From Diacronema lutheri (taxonomy: Eukaryota; Haptophyta; Pavlovophyceae; Pavlovales; Pavlovaceae): a stretch of 64,000 nucleotides of DNA. A program made the position numbers and the translations under genes. The DNA is taken from contig JAGTXO010000021.1 of the NCBI GenBank assembly GCA_019448385.1, forward strand, positions 124,001 to 188,000, in the 5' to 3' direction. How positions within the stretch are numbered: the stretch's first letter is position 1; each line of letters begins with the position of its first letter. Under the pieces are notes generated by a model. That model saw nothing but the letters and a program-made list of their open reading frames with translations, had not been told where the DNA came from and did not search any database. Shown piece after piece: positions 54,454-64,000 of this stretch.

Positions 54454-57178
54454 TCAACGCCGGCCGCGCTTCGGCCCGCGCGCGCTGCCGCCGCCGGCAC
54501 TGGCGCTGGCAGCTCCGCGGGCGGGGGTGCGGGCGCGAGAGCCGCCGCCGCAACCGCCGCCGCGCCCACCGCCGTCGTCGCCACCGCCGTCGCCGCCGCC
54601 GCCTCCCCCGCCGTCATCGTCGTCGTCGCCGCCGCCGCCTCCGTCGCCGTCGCCGTCACCGTCGCCCTCCTCGCCGCCGCCGTCGCCGCTGCCGTTTTCG
54701 TCGTCGTCGTCGCCGCCCTCGTCGTCGCCCTCGTCGTCGCCGTCGCCCTCGTCGTCGCAGTCGTCGCCCTCGCCGTGCACCATGCGCTCCTCGCGCTCCC
54801 ACACCTCGCCGCGCGCCCACCAGGCGAGCACGAGGGCAAAGCGCTCAGGCGTCGACGTGGTGTCGCGCCCGGCCGCGTGCGCCGCAATGTCGTGCACGTC
54901 GTAGAAGATGTTGCGCGCGGCGTTGTAGTCGCGGTGCACGGGCTTCTTGCCGCCGTTGCACGCCGGGCAGATGACGAGCGCGTGCACCGTGCGCGTGCCG
55001 CCCTTTGCCACGGGCAGGCGCGGGTTCTGCGCGAGCTCCGCGCCGCAGCGCTGCAGCCTGCCGCCCTTGGCGAGCCGCGGCATCGAGCAGTGCATCGACG
55101 TGTACGGCTCGGGCACGAAGACGGCCGCGACGCCGCGCCGCCGCAGCTCGCGCAGCAGCCCCACCTGGAAGGCGGGCGGCGCGCCCTTGGGCTGCGCGCC
55201 CTTGTGGTCGTGCAGCCACTTGCCCACGCACACGAGCAGCCGGTCGCGCGTCACGCCGTCGACGCAGTGCGCCGCGATGAGCGCCTCGGCGACGCGCGCC
55301 GCGTTGGACCGCCCGCCGCTGTCGCGCCGCCAGCGCACCTTGCGGCGCGCCGGCGCGTCGTACACGTGCTCGGCGGCGCGCTCGCGCACCCGCGCGCTCT
55401 CGCGGTGGAAGGCGAGGAACTCGCCCTCGCCGAGCACCTTGGCGCTGTGCGCCTCGCCAAGCCGCGCCTCGTCCGCCTCCACGCTGAACTCCTCGCCGCG
55501 CCCGTCGGTGCGCACGCGCCGCCGCGCCGCGTTGGTCTTGGCCGTCTCGCGCGCAAAGCCCGCGGCGCGCGCGCGCGCGCGCTGCGTGAACTGCCGCCAG
55601 ACGGCCGCCCGCCCGACGTGCGCAGAGTAGGTGGTGATGTTGCCCATGTTCGGGTCGGCCGCGACGACGACCGCCTCCTCGACGTCGATCGCCCGCCGCA
55701 GCTCGGAGCCGAGCGCGACGGCGATGCGCCCGTCCGGCCGGCGCCAGCGGTGCAGGACGCTCGAGCTGCCGGCCGGCGCCTGCGCCTTCGGCACGAGGAC
55801 GGTCCCGACGGCGTGCACGGCGACGCCATCCGTCACCACCGACTTGACGGGCTGCCGGCCCGGGAGCGGCACGCGCGGCAGCGGCGCGAGGCCAACCCAC
55901 GAGCGCCGCGCGTGCCACGGCAGATCGGCCGGCGGCCGCTCGCGCCCGGCGTAGTCGAAGACGCGGTTGGAGATGTCGAAGCACGTCGCGAAGACCGCGT
56001 ACCTGACGCGCACGTCCGACATCGGCGGGGTGAGGCCGTTTGTGCCTGTCCACTTGATCGGCTCGCCATCGTGGTCGCGCAGGTCCAGCGCCTTGAGCCG
56101 CGCGCGCAGCTCCTTGCGCTCGTCGTCCGGGAGCGTCTCCCAGATGGCGTTCGCGGTGAGGCGCACGTTGCGCGGCACCTGCGCGCAGCGCGCGGCGCGC
56201 GAGCGCGCGGGCGCGTGACCAACCTGGCCGCGGGGCGGCGCGCACGGCGGCGGCGCGCGCGCTTGGGCGCTCGGCGGCGGCAGCGGCAGCCGCGCCTCGC
56301 GCGCACATTGTGCGTGCGCAGCGGCGCCACATTGTACCGCGGCGGCCGGTCGGTGAGCTGCGTGTACAGGCGCGCAAGCCGGCAGAGCAGCGCCTGCCCT
56401 TCGGCCACGTGCTGCAGGTTGCGGATCTGCACGAGGAAGTAGCGCGTCGTGTGCCGGTCGTAGTTCCACCTTTTCGTGGGCGCGCACCCGTAGTCGATCT
56501 TGTGGAGGACCATGTCGGGCAGGTGGCGGTCGAGCGCGGCGGGGCAGCCGACGCGCGCGCCCTGCACGTCGCCGCGCAGCAGCCGCTCGCACAGCTCGCG
56601 CACGCGCGCGTTTCGCTGCATCTCGGGCAGCGCGACGAGCGCCTCGTCGCGCTCGACTGCCGCGCGGACGACGTCGCGGAGCAGCCCGTTCACGACGCGC
56701 GATGGGTGCATCAGGCACGCGGTGGACACCTGCGTCGCCTCCTCCTCGAGGATGCTCGCGAGGCCCACCGCGCAGACGCGCTGGACGCCCTCGGCCATCT
56801 CGCCGACGGCGCGCGCCGTCGCCGCCTTGGTCTGCGCGCCGGCTTGCTCGGCGGGCTTGCCTCGGGGCGCTGCACCGTACGTGCTCTCGTCCTTGTGCCA
56901 GCCGATGGCCGAGAAGATCGCAAGGACGGTTCCCTTGTCCATCGTGGTCGACGTGTGCACGCTGGTCGACGGGCCGCCCGACGCCGCGCCGGCGGCCTGC
57001 GCGCTCGCCACCGCAGCCTCGTCGCGCACCACCTTGTTGATGACGCGGTACGCCTGTGTCGTGAGCCTGTGCACGGCCGCCGCGATGCGCCGCAGCTCCT
57101 TCCGCGCACCGGGCTGCGCCGTCACCGCCTGCGGCCCCGCGTTGAGCGTCGAGCGCTTAACCACGAAGCCCGGGAGCG
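54454..57178 (-). CDS. Fanzor (eukaryotic TnpB-like) RNA-guided nuclease region
   Basis: Two exons (57178-56307 and 56178-54454) flank a 128-nt GTGCGCG...GCGCAG intron. The N-terminal part is helical (RIAAAVHRLTTQAYRVINKV) with the typical KRWNYDRHTTRYF stretch. The RuvC-like nuclease follows: Asp in VVVAADPNMGN (RuvC-I, about 55650), Glu in VFVPEPYTSMHC (RuvC-II, about 55110), Cys pairs of a zinc ribbon including ICPACNGG, and Asp in VHRDYNAARNIF (RuvC-III, about 54925). The triad therefore looks intact. The tail is acidic, then Gly-rich. Fanzor proteins are omega-RNA-guided DNA endonucleases carried by eukaryotic transposons. The upstream chromodomain frame joins this one in phase through a 145-nt intron (57323-57179), so it is probably the C-terminal part of a larger protein. 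Confidence 0.85.
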
Positions 57179-57323
57179 CTGCCGCGCGTGCGCGCCGTCG
57201 CGCCGCCGGCGGCGCGCGCGCTCGGCGCAGCGGGCTCGTCCACGCGCGCGCGCTCGACGCCGCGCGCGCGGGGAACGCTCGGCGCGCGCGCGCCCGCGGC
57301 GTCGCGCGCGCTCGCGGCTGCAC

Positions 57324-60300
57324 CCGCCACGGCGCGCTTGCCCGCGGCGCCCGACACGCCGTGCGCGCGAAGCGGCGCCGACGCCAATGCCGACGCCGCG
57401 CCCGCGCCGCCGCTGCCGCTGCCCGATCCGCCCGCGCGCCGCTTCTGCTCGTCGCGCGTCTTGCGGAACTGGGCGACGAGGTCGCTGCTCACGTTGGCCT
57501 CAGGCTCCCACGTGTCGGCGCTCTCGTCGTAGCCCCGCCACCTGATCCGGAACTCGAACGTCACCTTCTTGCCCGCCTTGCGGCGCTCGTCGACGACCGC
57601 CTCGACCTCGTACGTGCGCGCCTCCTCGTCGACGCTCGCGCCCGCCGCGCTCGCGCCCGTGTCCGGCCACCCAGCGACCGTGCCGCCCAGCCTCTCGGCG
57701 GCCGCGCGCAGCTGCCGCTCGCGCTGGGCGGCCGCGGCGCCTCGCGCGACCAGCGCGGGCAGCATGCCCGCGCCGCCCGCGAGGCCGTGCGCGCCGACGC
57801 TGGCGGTCATCAGCGCGTCGAGGCACGCGAACGTTGCGAGCGCACGCGCGCCATCGTCGCCGCCGCGCGGCTGCGAGCGCACGACGGGCGATGGCCGCGG
57901 CTCCCCCTCGGCCGCGAGCAGCGGCCAGATCGCATTGGCCAGCGCGACGGCATGCGTGCCGACCGCGACGGCCACGTCCGCGTCGAGCGGCGCAAAGTCG
58001 TAGCGCACGAGCGCGGCCGGGCGCGAGTCGTCCGTCGGCCGGTCGGCGACGAGCAGCCCGACCGGGCGCGGCGGCTCGTCGGACGGCGCGGCGACGGGCA
58101 CGCAGAGGAGCACGACGAGCAGGCGCGGCGTGCCGCCGAGCAGCGCGCGCGCGGCATCCGCCCCGTCGGCTCCGCCGCGCGCGGCCGCGGCGAGCAGCTC
58201 GGCCGCGCGCGTCGGGCCCAGCGCCGTGCGCGCGTCCTTGCGCGCGCGTGCGCGCGCCGTGTACGCGGCGCAGGCGTCGTCGAGCACCGCCGCGCTGGGC
58301 GCGGTGCCAGTCGTCGCCCACACACGCAGCGCGTCGCGCACCCGCGTGACGATCGCCTGGTCGACTGCCGCCTCGCCGGCAGCGTGCGCCGGCGCGCACG
58401 CCGGCGGTGCGGCGGCAGGCGCGAGCGCGGGCGCGCCGTCGGCGCCGTCAACGCCGACGGCGCCGTCGGCGCGCCGCCACGCGAGCTTCGCCTCGATCTG
58501 CTGCCGGACGGCGTGGCAGTGCCGGTCGATGCCGCGCGCGTCGTCGAGCGCGGCCAGCGCGTCCTCAGCGGCGGGACGGCCGCTCGCGTCCGCGACGGCC
58601 TGCAGGCAGAGCAGCGCGGCCGCACGCGCGTTGCACGCGCTCTGCGGCTCGGGCGCGAGCGCGAGCTCGAGCTCGAGCGGCGACGCGCCTCGCGCCGCGG
58701 CGATCGCGTCCATCAGCACGTCCAACCGCTGCACCCCACGAGCCCGAGCGCGCGCGCCGGCGCGCCCGCCGGCGTGTGCAGCACGAGCAGCGCCGCGCCC
58801 GCCAAGCTCGCGTTGCGCGTGACGAGCGCGAAGATGCGCGTCGCCTCGTGCGCGCCCACCGACGCCCAGATCGCAGCGCGATCGGTGTCCGTCTGCGCGT
58901 CGCACAGGTCGCGCACGTCGTCCGGCGCGAGCAGCGCGCCGCCGCCGGCGGAGCGCGCGACGATCGCCCGCGCCTCCGCCACGAAGACGGCCTGCGGCAG
59001 GTCGGCGTGGCGCGCGTCGACGATGGCGCGCGTCGCGTGCACACCGAGCTCCACGCCGCGGTAGAAGGCGCGCGCGTTGGCCGCGCGCGCGTGCGCCGGC
59101 CGGCCGTCCACGTTGCGCCTCGCGCGCGCCTGCTTGCTCGTGCGCGCGAGGCCGTCGCGTGGCGGTGGCGGCAGCGTGGCGAGGAAGCGCGCGGCGGGCG
59201 GCGGCGCGCGCACGCCGCGCTGCCGCCGTGCGATGGCCGCGAGCCGCCGGCCCGCCGCGCTGCCGCCCGCGCCGACGTGCTGCCAGCGGTTGAGCGCCGC
59301 CGGTGGCGGCGGCGGCGGCGGCGCGGCGGCGGGCGGCGGCGCGGCGGCGGGCGGCGGCGCGACGGCGGGCGGCGGCGCGGCGGCGGGCGGCGGCGCGGCG
59401 GTGGGCGGCGGCGCGGCGGCGGGCGGCAGCGGCGGCGGCGCGGCGGCGACGGCAGCACCAGTCGGCTTGTCCGCCCACGCACCCGAGACGCTGTCCCAGG
59501 CCTTGCCCGGTGGCGCGCGCCCACGCGGCCGCGGGTGGCGGGCTCGAGCGGCGGGGGGCGGGCGGCCGGCGCGCCAGTCGAAGACAGGTGCAACCGTGGC
59601 GGCAGGCGCCGAGTGCCGCGCGTCGGTCACAGAGCGCGTGGTGCGCGCGGCGACCGTGGCGCGCATGGCGGGCGGGCGGTGAGCAGCGCCCGCCGGCGCG
59701 CCGGCGGGCGCGGCAGCCGGCGCGCCGGCGGGCGCGGCCGCCTCGAGCCCGGCGGAGGCGCCGCGCTTGCGCTTGCGCGTGCCGCCGCGCGTGCGCCTGC
59801 GCGCGCGCCCGCCGCGCGCCCGTTCGGCCTGCGCGTCGCCAGCCGCGTCGCCGGCCGCGTCGCCGCGCCGCACGTAGACGACCGCGAACACCTCCTCGCC
59901 GGTCCCGTCGACGCCGCCGCGCGCGCGGCGCAGGACCGACCGCCACTGCAGCCGCCGCGCGCGGCCGGGCTCGCACGCAAACCAGCGCCCACCGCGCCTG
60001 ACGACGGCCACAAAGTCGTCGTCGCGCCGCCCGCGCCGGCGCGTGCGCAGCAGCACGCACTGCACGTCGAGCCAGCCCTCGTGCCAGTCGGCCGTGCTGG
60101 GGGCGACGCGAATCGACTGCGGGAGCTCGACGCCAAAGCCGGCGAGCCGCACGATGTGCGCGACGATGACGCTCGAAATGGCGGGGGCGCTCGACGGGTC
60201 GCCCGCTGCAGCGAGCACCGCCCCGCCCCAGTGCTCACGCGTGACGCAATCCGCGTCCTCGACGTGCACGTGCGCCACGCTCGCGCCGAGCTGGTGCAGC

Positions 60301-63300
60301 AACGCGCAGATGTCGGCGTCGACCGTCCTCTCCTCCTCGGCCGCCTCGGCCGTGCCGCGGGCGGCGGCGTCGCCCGCCGGCTGCCCGAGGTACGCGATCG
60401 CCCGCTCGACGGCCGCGCGCTCCGCACGCGCTGCGCTGTCGATCGCCGCATTGCCGACGGGCGCGCGCAGCGCCGCGATCGCGTCTTGCAACGCCGTCGC
60501 GTCGCCCGTCGCCGCCGTCGCCGCCACCGCCGCCGCGCTCGCGGTGCCGTGCGCGACGGCGTGCAGCGCGGCGGCGCGCGCGGCGGGGATGCGCCCGTCC
60601 AGCGCGAGCACGAGCGGCGGCCCGGCCGGCGTCTGCTGCCGCCGGTGCCGCCGGCTCGCAGCCGGGTGGTCGGCGCGCGCGCGCTCGAGCCGCGCGCGCC
60701 GCTCGACGACGCGCGCCCAGAAGGCCTGCACCCTCGGCTGCGCGAATGCAAGCCAGCCGGCGCCGCGCGTCACGACGTGCACGACGATCCGGTCCTCGTG
60801 CCTGAGGTACTGCACGTAGAGCGCTTTGCTCACGCCGAGGACGTGCATGCCGAGCTGCAGCTGATCGCGGTGCGGCTGCGGCGGCCCGTCCTCGTGCGCC
60901 GTGGCGCCCGCCTTGGTGAGCGTCTTCACCTCGACGAGGACCTGCTCGTTGTTTTCGGGGAGGATGGCGAGCCCGTCCGGCGAGAAGGCGAACGGCGCGC
61001 TCTTGTCGTGCGGGTCCGCACGCACCATCGGCAGGTTGCACACGACGGTGATGCCGTACGCGGCCGCCAGCTTGCGCAGCGCGACGGCCTCGCCGAGGAT
61101 GCCCGCGGTCGTCGCCTTGGTCCGCACCTCGCGCCGCCGCCGGTGCACGTACTCGTCGGTGAGCGTTTCGTGCGCGACGCCGGCGTTGTCGTTCACGACG
61201 TCGCCAACCTTGCTGCCCGTGACCTCCTCCCATCGCTCGTCGTGCCAGCGCGGGCTGCGCTGCGCGGGCGCGCCCGCGCCGACGGCGTCGAGCACGCGGC
61301 GCAGCGCTGTGCCGTCGGGCGCAGCAGGCACGCGCGCGCGGTCCTGGGCCTCGCGAGCGTCGAGGACGCAGCCCGTAGTGGAATGTTGGGGTAGGTCGAG
61401 CTTGCTCGCCTCGCCGTAGCGGCTCTCCAGCTGGCGCGGTGCGTCGGCAGGGCCGCCGTCCGTGCGCGCACCCGACGCGCCCGCCAGTGCACGGGGCGCA
61501 GCGTCCGGGGCGCCCGCCGCGCCCGCGCCGCCGCCAATCGCGCCAGCGCACGCGCGCGCCGCGACCTGCGGACGGCCAGCCGCAGGGACCTCGTCCGCTC
61601 GGCCGGCCGCTGCGTCGGCCGTCCGCTTGGCCACCTCGCGCACGTCTCCGAGCGCGAGCGTGGCTGGCGCCGTCCAGCTCCCGTTGCGTTTGTCCCAAAA
61701 TTTGAGCAGCCCGCCAAGGAAGGGCGTGCCCGTCGGGCGGTCCTCGGGCACCTCCGCCAGGATCGCGTCGACGCGCAGCGCGGCCGCCACATCGCAAAAC
61801 GCGCGCGCGGCGCGCGCCATCCGCTCGGCGCGCGCGCCGCCGTCGTCCGCCGCGCGGCGGATGGCGTGGCTCACGTGCGCGACGCGGAGCGAGACGACGG
61901 CGTGCGCCGGCGCGTCGGCGCCCGTGCCGAGCGTGTGCCGCCGGATGGCCAGCTGCCCATCGCCCATGCGCGGCGGCAGCGACGCGCACGCCGCGACGGT
62001 CGTCGTGCCGGCCGCGCTGTCGCACAGCCAGCTCGCCTCGCCGCCGCCCGCAAACTCAAAGGTCGTTAAGCCCTTGCGGCCGAAAAGCGCGACGAAGTGG
62101 TCGAGCACCGCCTTGTTGATCGCGCGCGCCGCCGGCCGCGTCGATGCGCCGCGGGCAGCGCCACCCGCCGCGCCGCGCGCATCGCTGCACGTCGCAGGGC
62201 AGGTGCAGCCGGACGCGCGCACGCCGTCCGACCGCGTCCGCGGCAGCTCGAGCTCGCGCACCTTGGGGCAGAACCAGAGCGGGTTGGACGCCTCGAGGCA
62301 CAGCACGACGAGCCGCCCGTCCGTGCCGGCCAGCGCGCGCGCGTCGCGCAGCAGCTCGACGGCGAGCTCGGACGTCGCCGCGTGCACCGCCGGCTCGCCC
62401 GTCGCGCGGTCGGGCGGGAAGAGGCCGCCGCCGACGAGCGGGCTGGGGCAGCGGCCGAGCATCACGAGCAGCGGCGGCGGCGGCGTCTGCGGCGCCTGCT
62501 GCCCGACCGCAGCCGCCGTCAGCCCGGCCAGGTCGGAGCTCGTGCGGAGGGCCTTGAGCGCGACGCGCGAGCCGGTGCCCGCCTGCTCGGAAAACGTGGC
62601 GAGCATGGCGCACGTGCTCGCCCTCGCGCCGCACTGCCAGCTGACGCGCGCGAGGAGGCCTTCCAGCGTGTCGTTTTCGCGCGGCCGCGTGACCGCGTCG
62701 AGCGCCGCCGGGCCGAGCTGGAGGCTGCCGGGCGTGACGCACAGCACCGCCTCGTGGTAGGCGCGCAGCAGCTCCCTCGGCAGCTGCTCGGCGGGCGTCG
62801 CCGCCTGCCCGCCCACCCACCGTGCACCGTGGCCGCCGTCGCCCGCGCCCGCGAGCCGCACCGCCGGCCCGCCCGTGATCGCCGAGGTCGGCGGCGTGCC
62901 GAGCGCGTCGACGAGCGCGCGCACGGGCGCGACACGCCTGCGCGCAGCGTCCGCGCCGACGGCGAGCGCGGCGATCTGAGCGCCCTCCCATGCGCGCTCC
63001 CTCGCGTCGTCCCGCGCGGCCGCCGGCGCGGCGCCCGGCCGCGCGCCGTGCGGCACCGCGCACGCCGCCGCGACGACCTCCGCGCGCGCGCCGGCGGCGT
63101 CGGGCGCGTGCAGCTGCGCGAGCGCGCCAAAGAGCGCGGCGGCCGAGCGGTAGCGGCCGTGCGCCGCGACGAGCGCGTAGAGCACGCGCAGCGCGGCCAC
63201 GCCCGCCTGGTCGGGCGCGTCGCCAGCGATTTGCTCGACCTCCCACGTGCGCGTGGGCGGCGGGCTGCCGTCGGCCGGGTCCGGACGCAGCGCCCACGCG

Positions 63301-64000
63301 CGCTCGACGATCGCGTTGAACACGCCGTGCGCGGCGCCCTCGTCAAACTCGGCGGCGCCCGCCGCGTGCGCGCACCACCCGTGCACGCGCGACGTGGGCG
63401 CATCCACGGCGCGCTGCACGACGAGCACCGCCGGCCGGTCGACGCAGCCGAGGCTCACCGCCGCGTGCTTGCCCTCGAGCAGCGCCGCCGCCGCAGCCTC
63501 GACCAAGGCGTCATCAGGCGCGTCGCCGACGACGACGGCACAGCCGTCGTCGTACTCGGCCTGCATCGCGGCGACGCACGACGCGACAAAGTCGCCGCCC
63601 GCGGCCGCCGCGTGTCGCGCCGCCAGCATCCGGCGCGCGATGGCAAGCCAGACGTACTCGGCCGGCGCGCGCGCGGCGCGCGCGCGAGGCGCGCCGGCCG
63701 CGCCGCGTGCACCAGCGCGTGCGCCTCCAGCGGCCGCAACGGCCGAGGCGGCTGGAGCGGGGGTGAGCGTGCGCCGCGCGCGCTTCGCCGGCCGCGTGAT
63801 GGGCGATGCACCCGCCATCGCACCGCCCGCAGCAGCCGGTGCGGCCGCCACAGCGCCCGCCGCAACGCCACTCGTCACGACGCCCGTGGCGGGCGGCGCG
63901 GCGTCGGACGCGGCCGCGTCGACGGGCGTCGCGCAACTACCGCCAGCGGTCGCGGACGCGCCCGGCGACGCGTCGGCGAGGAGGTGGCGCAGCACGCCGC
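57324..64000 (-). CDS. YqaJ/lambda-exonuclease-type nuclease plus chromodomain, N-terminal part of the Fanzor fusion (5' end outside window)
   Basis: Exon A (open to the window edge, ends 58785) and exon B (58728-57324) are separated by a 56-nt GTGCTG...GTGCAG intron. Exon A has ~900 residues of unknown sequence. Next comes a PD-(D/E)XK nuclease (about 61270-60740): GILGEAVALRKL, FSPDGLA, LVEVKTL and the Gln-containing QLQLGMHVLGV, the motif order of YqaJ/lambda exonuclease. An Ala/Pro-rich linker (59290-59450) follows. Exon B ends with a canonical chromodomain (about 57616-57452): YEVEAVVD, FRIRWRGYDESADTWEPEANV, with the three cage aromatics present. At least 2,200 residues precede the Fanzor part. 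Strand-processing and chromatin-targeting roles are inferred from the domains. Confidence 0.7.

Larger units (their letters stand above)
54454..64000 (-). mobile_element. Putative Fanzor-bearing DNA transposon, partial at right edge
   Basis: The single large minus-strand gene combining YqaJ-type nuclease, chromodomain and Fanzor has the content expected of a transposable element rather than a host gene. Fanzors are known cargo of eukaryotic DNA transposons, and chromodomains occur in several transposon integrase or transposase proteins. The left limit probably lies in 53925-54453, after the lipase gene. The right limit is beyond the window. I could not see terminal repeats or a target-site duplication, so the boundaries are not established. 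The coding frames look whole as far as visible, which suggests a young insertion. Confidence 0.5.

Noticed and set aside
54454-57178. Bacterial IS605/IS607 TnpB contamination
   Set aside because: The gene is interrupted by host-type introns, is embedded between intron-bearing eukaryotic genes and shares their codon bias; its length and acidic tail fit Fanzor better.

Overview
This window is nuclear DNA from a very GC-rich unicellular eukaryote, most likely a flagellated microalga. A haptophyte fits best and a pelagophyte is possible; the sequence does not settle which. The reasons are short spliceosomal introns (about 56-390 nt, typically GTGCGCG...GCGCAG) in most genes; a dynein-arm assembly factor (DNAAF5-like), which implies motile flagella; a homeodomain protein; hydroxyproline-rich-type (S)P-rich secreted proteins; and GC-rich third positions everywhere. 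I saw no rRNA, tRNA, CRISPR array or prokaryotic operon structure. Introns are as GC-rich as exons and often lack stop codons, so many long open frames run straight through introns or lie antisense to real genes. I reconstructed exons by hand from splice motifs, phase and protein-family continuity.

Layout. 1-2.46 kb: no convincing gene. 2.5-18 kb: a HAT/TPR-repeat protein, an interrupted DUF1990 gene, an armadillo-methyltransferase, a Patched/SSD membrane protein, a DEAD-box helicase (DDX49/Dbp8 type), a fused glutathione-dependent formaldehyde dehydrogenase/S-formylglutathione hydrolase, and a PaaI-like thioesterase. 18-24 kb: a GNAT remnant, a zinc-finger gene that may derive from a mobile element, an ankyrin-like protein and a homeobox gene. 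24-31 kb: DNAAF5 and a convergent pair of genes sharing an unrecognised domain. 31-38 kb: an MFS transporter and an RS-rich protein with an internally duplicated unknown domain. 38-50 kb: a membrane-anchored subtilase with a roughly 750-residue proline-rich stalk, a small secreted or anchored protein, a receptor-like protein (PPC-like, LNR, kringle, TM) whose kringle domain is split by an intron holding a 1.1-kb minisatellite, and a decaying SDR gene. 50.8-54 kb: a heptad-repeat protein and a monoglyceride-lipase-like gene.

54.4-64 kb, running off the right edge, holds the most unusual object. It is a minus-strand gene (or tightly linked genes) encoding a PD-(D/E)XK exonuclease of the YqaJ/lambda-exonuclease type, then a canonical chromodomain, then a Fanzor (eukaryotic TnpB) nuclease with an apparently intact RuvC triad. 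Three in-phase splice junctions join the four open blocks into one predicted protein of at least 3,070 residues.

Genome-level habits: homopolymeric C runs of 17-37 nt sit on the sense strand just before 3' splice sites, and minisatellites sit inside introns. Close head-to-head gene pairs are frequent, and young local duplications (17-bp tandem, 20-bp inverted) disrupt two host genes.
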